A stretch of 5,340 nt of DNA, taken from Syntrophomonadaceae bacterium. Its GTDB lineage: Bacteria > Bacillota > Syntrophomonadia > Syntrophomonadales > Syntrophomonadaceae. Of this stretch, positions 5,269-5,340 are shown piece by piece. The stretch lies in contig JAQVWB010000141.1 in assembly GCA_028698695.1 (NCBI GenBank), positions 1 through 5,340 on the forward strand. The letters run 5' to 3'. A model generated the notes under the pieces. The model saw only the letters and a program-made list of their open reading frames with translations, did no database searches and was not told the origin of the DNA. The stretch's first letter is position 1; every line of letters starts with the position of its first letter. Both the position numbers and the translations under genes were made by a program.

Positions 5269-5340
5269 CTTAACATGTCTGATGCACCAGAAACCGATAC
5301 ATCCGGCAGTAGAAGAATAAACCTTGGCCAAATGAAACCA
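5212..5340 (-). CDS. Unknown protein, C-terminal part; possible mobile-element gene
   Basis: On the minus strand a frame enters from the right edge and runs 42 codons without interruption to a TAA at 5214-5212. The peptide begins WFHLAKVYSS and ends TGKVWTLAEQKWA. It is basic and looks protein-like, but I do not recognise its family. Its stop codon falls exactly at the point where the opuAB homology ends, so the frame fills all the sequence that replaces the permease. An insertion-sequence transposase ending at the element's edge would explain this, but an inverted chromosomal segment is equally possible. No terminal inverted repeat or target duplication can be checked because only one side is visible. 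Confidence 0.45.
   Translation of the reverse strand, partial: WFHLAKVYSSTAGCIGFWCIRHVKLTNKKTGKVWTLAEQKWA

Overview
The window looks like chromosomal DNA of a low- to mid-G+C Firmicute, most likely a clostridium. The signs are a TsaD of the Gram-positive type, strong AGGAGG-like ribosome sites, GTG start use, consensus sigma-A-like promoter elements and a c-di-AMP (ydaO/yuaA class) riboswitch. A Syntrophomonas-like anaerobe would fit, but that is a guess from general appearance only.

Left part (1-1246): the 3' end of rimI (ribosomal protein alanine N-acetyltransferase) is followed 24 bp later by a complete tsaD (tRNA t6A37 threonylcarbamoyltransferase). This is the usual tail of a tsaE-tsaB-rimI-tsaD operon. 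The tsaD-lgt gap (1247-1401) holds three exact DnaA boxes and one near-exact box, all in the same orientation; two of them abut. Next come lgt (prolipoprotein diacylglyceryl transferase) and fthC (5-formyltetrahydrofolate cyclo-ligase), 20 bp apart and probably co-transcribed.

Middle (2766-3488): a long gene-free stretch. Its first half has no recognisable gene but contains several hairpins and a 19-bp inverted repeat with a 40-nt loop. Its second half is a regulatory leader: a promoter, a well-conserved c-di-AMP riboswitch aptamer (3209-3350), a candidate intrinsic terminator and a strong ribosome binding site.

Right part (3489-5340): an osmolyte (glycine betaine/proline type) ABC importer operon, opuAA (ATPase with C-terminal CBS region) and opuAB (permease), overlapping by 8 bp. 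In organisms using this circuit, c-di-AMP binding to the leader is expected to shut off uptake of the compatible solute. Two defects suggest this copy is damaged. The conserved N-terminus of OpuAA lies upstream of the first in-frame ATG and has no canonical start codon. OpuAB is cut off inside its permease domain at about 5214, where unrelated sequence carrying an opposite-strand reading frame begins, probably the end of an inserted element or a rearrangement junction.

I see no clearly new system. The best leads are the DnaA-box cluster, the doubly damaged riboswitch-controlled transporter, and the unexplained structured stretch at about 2788-3003.
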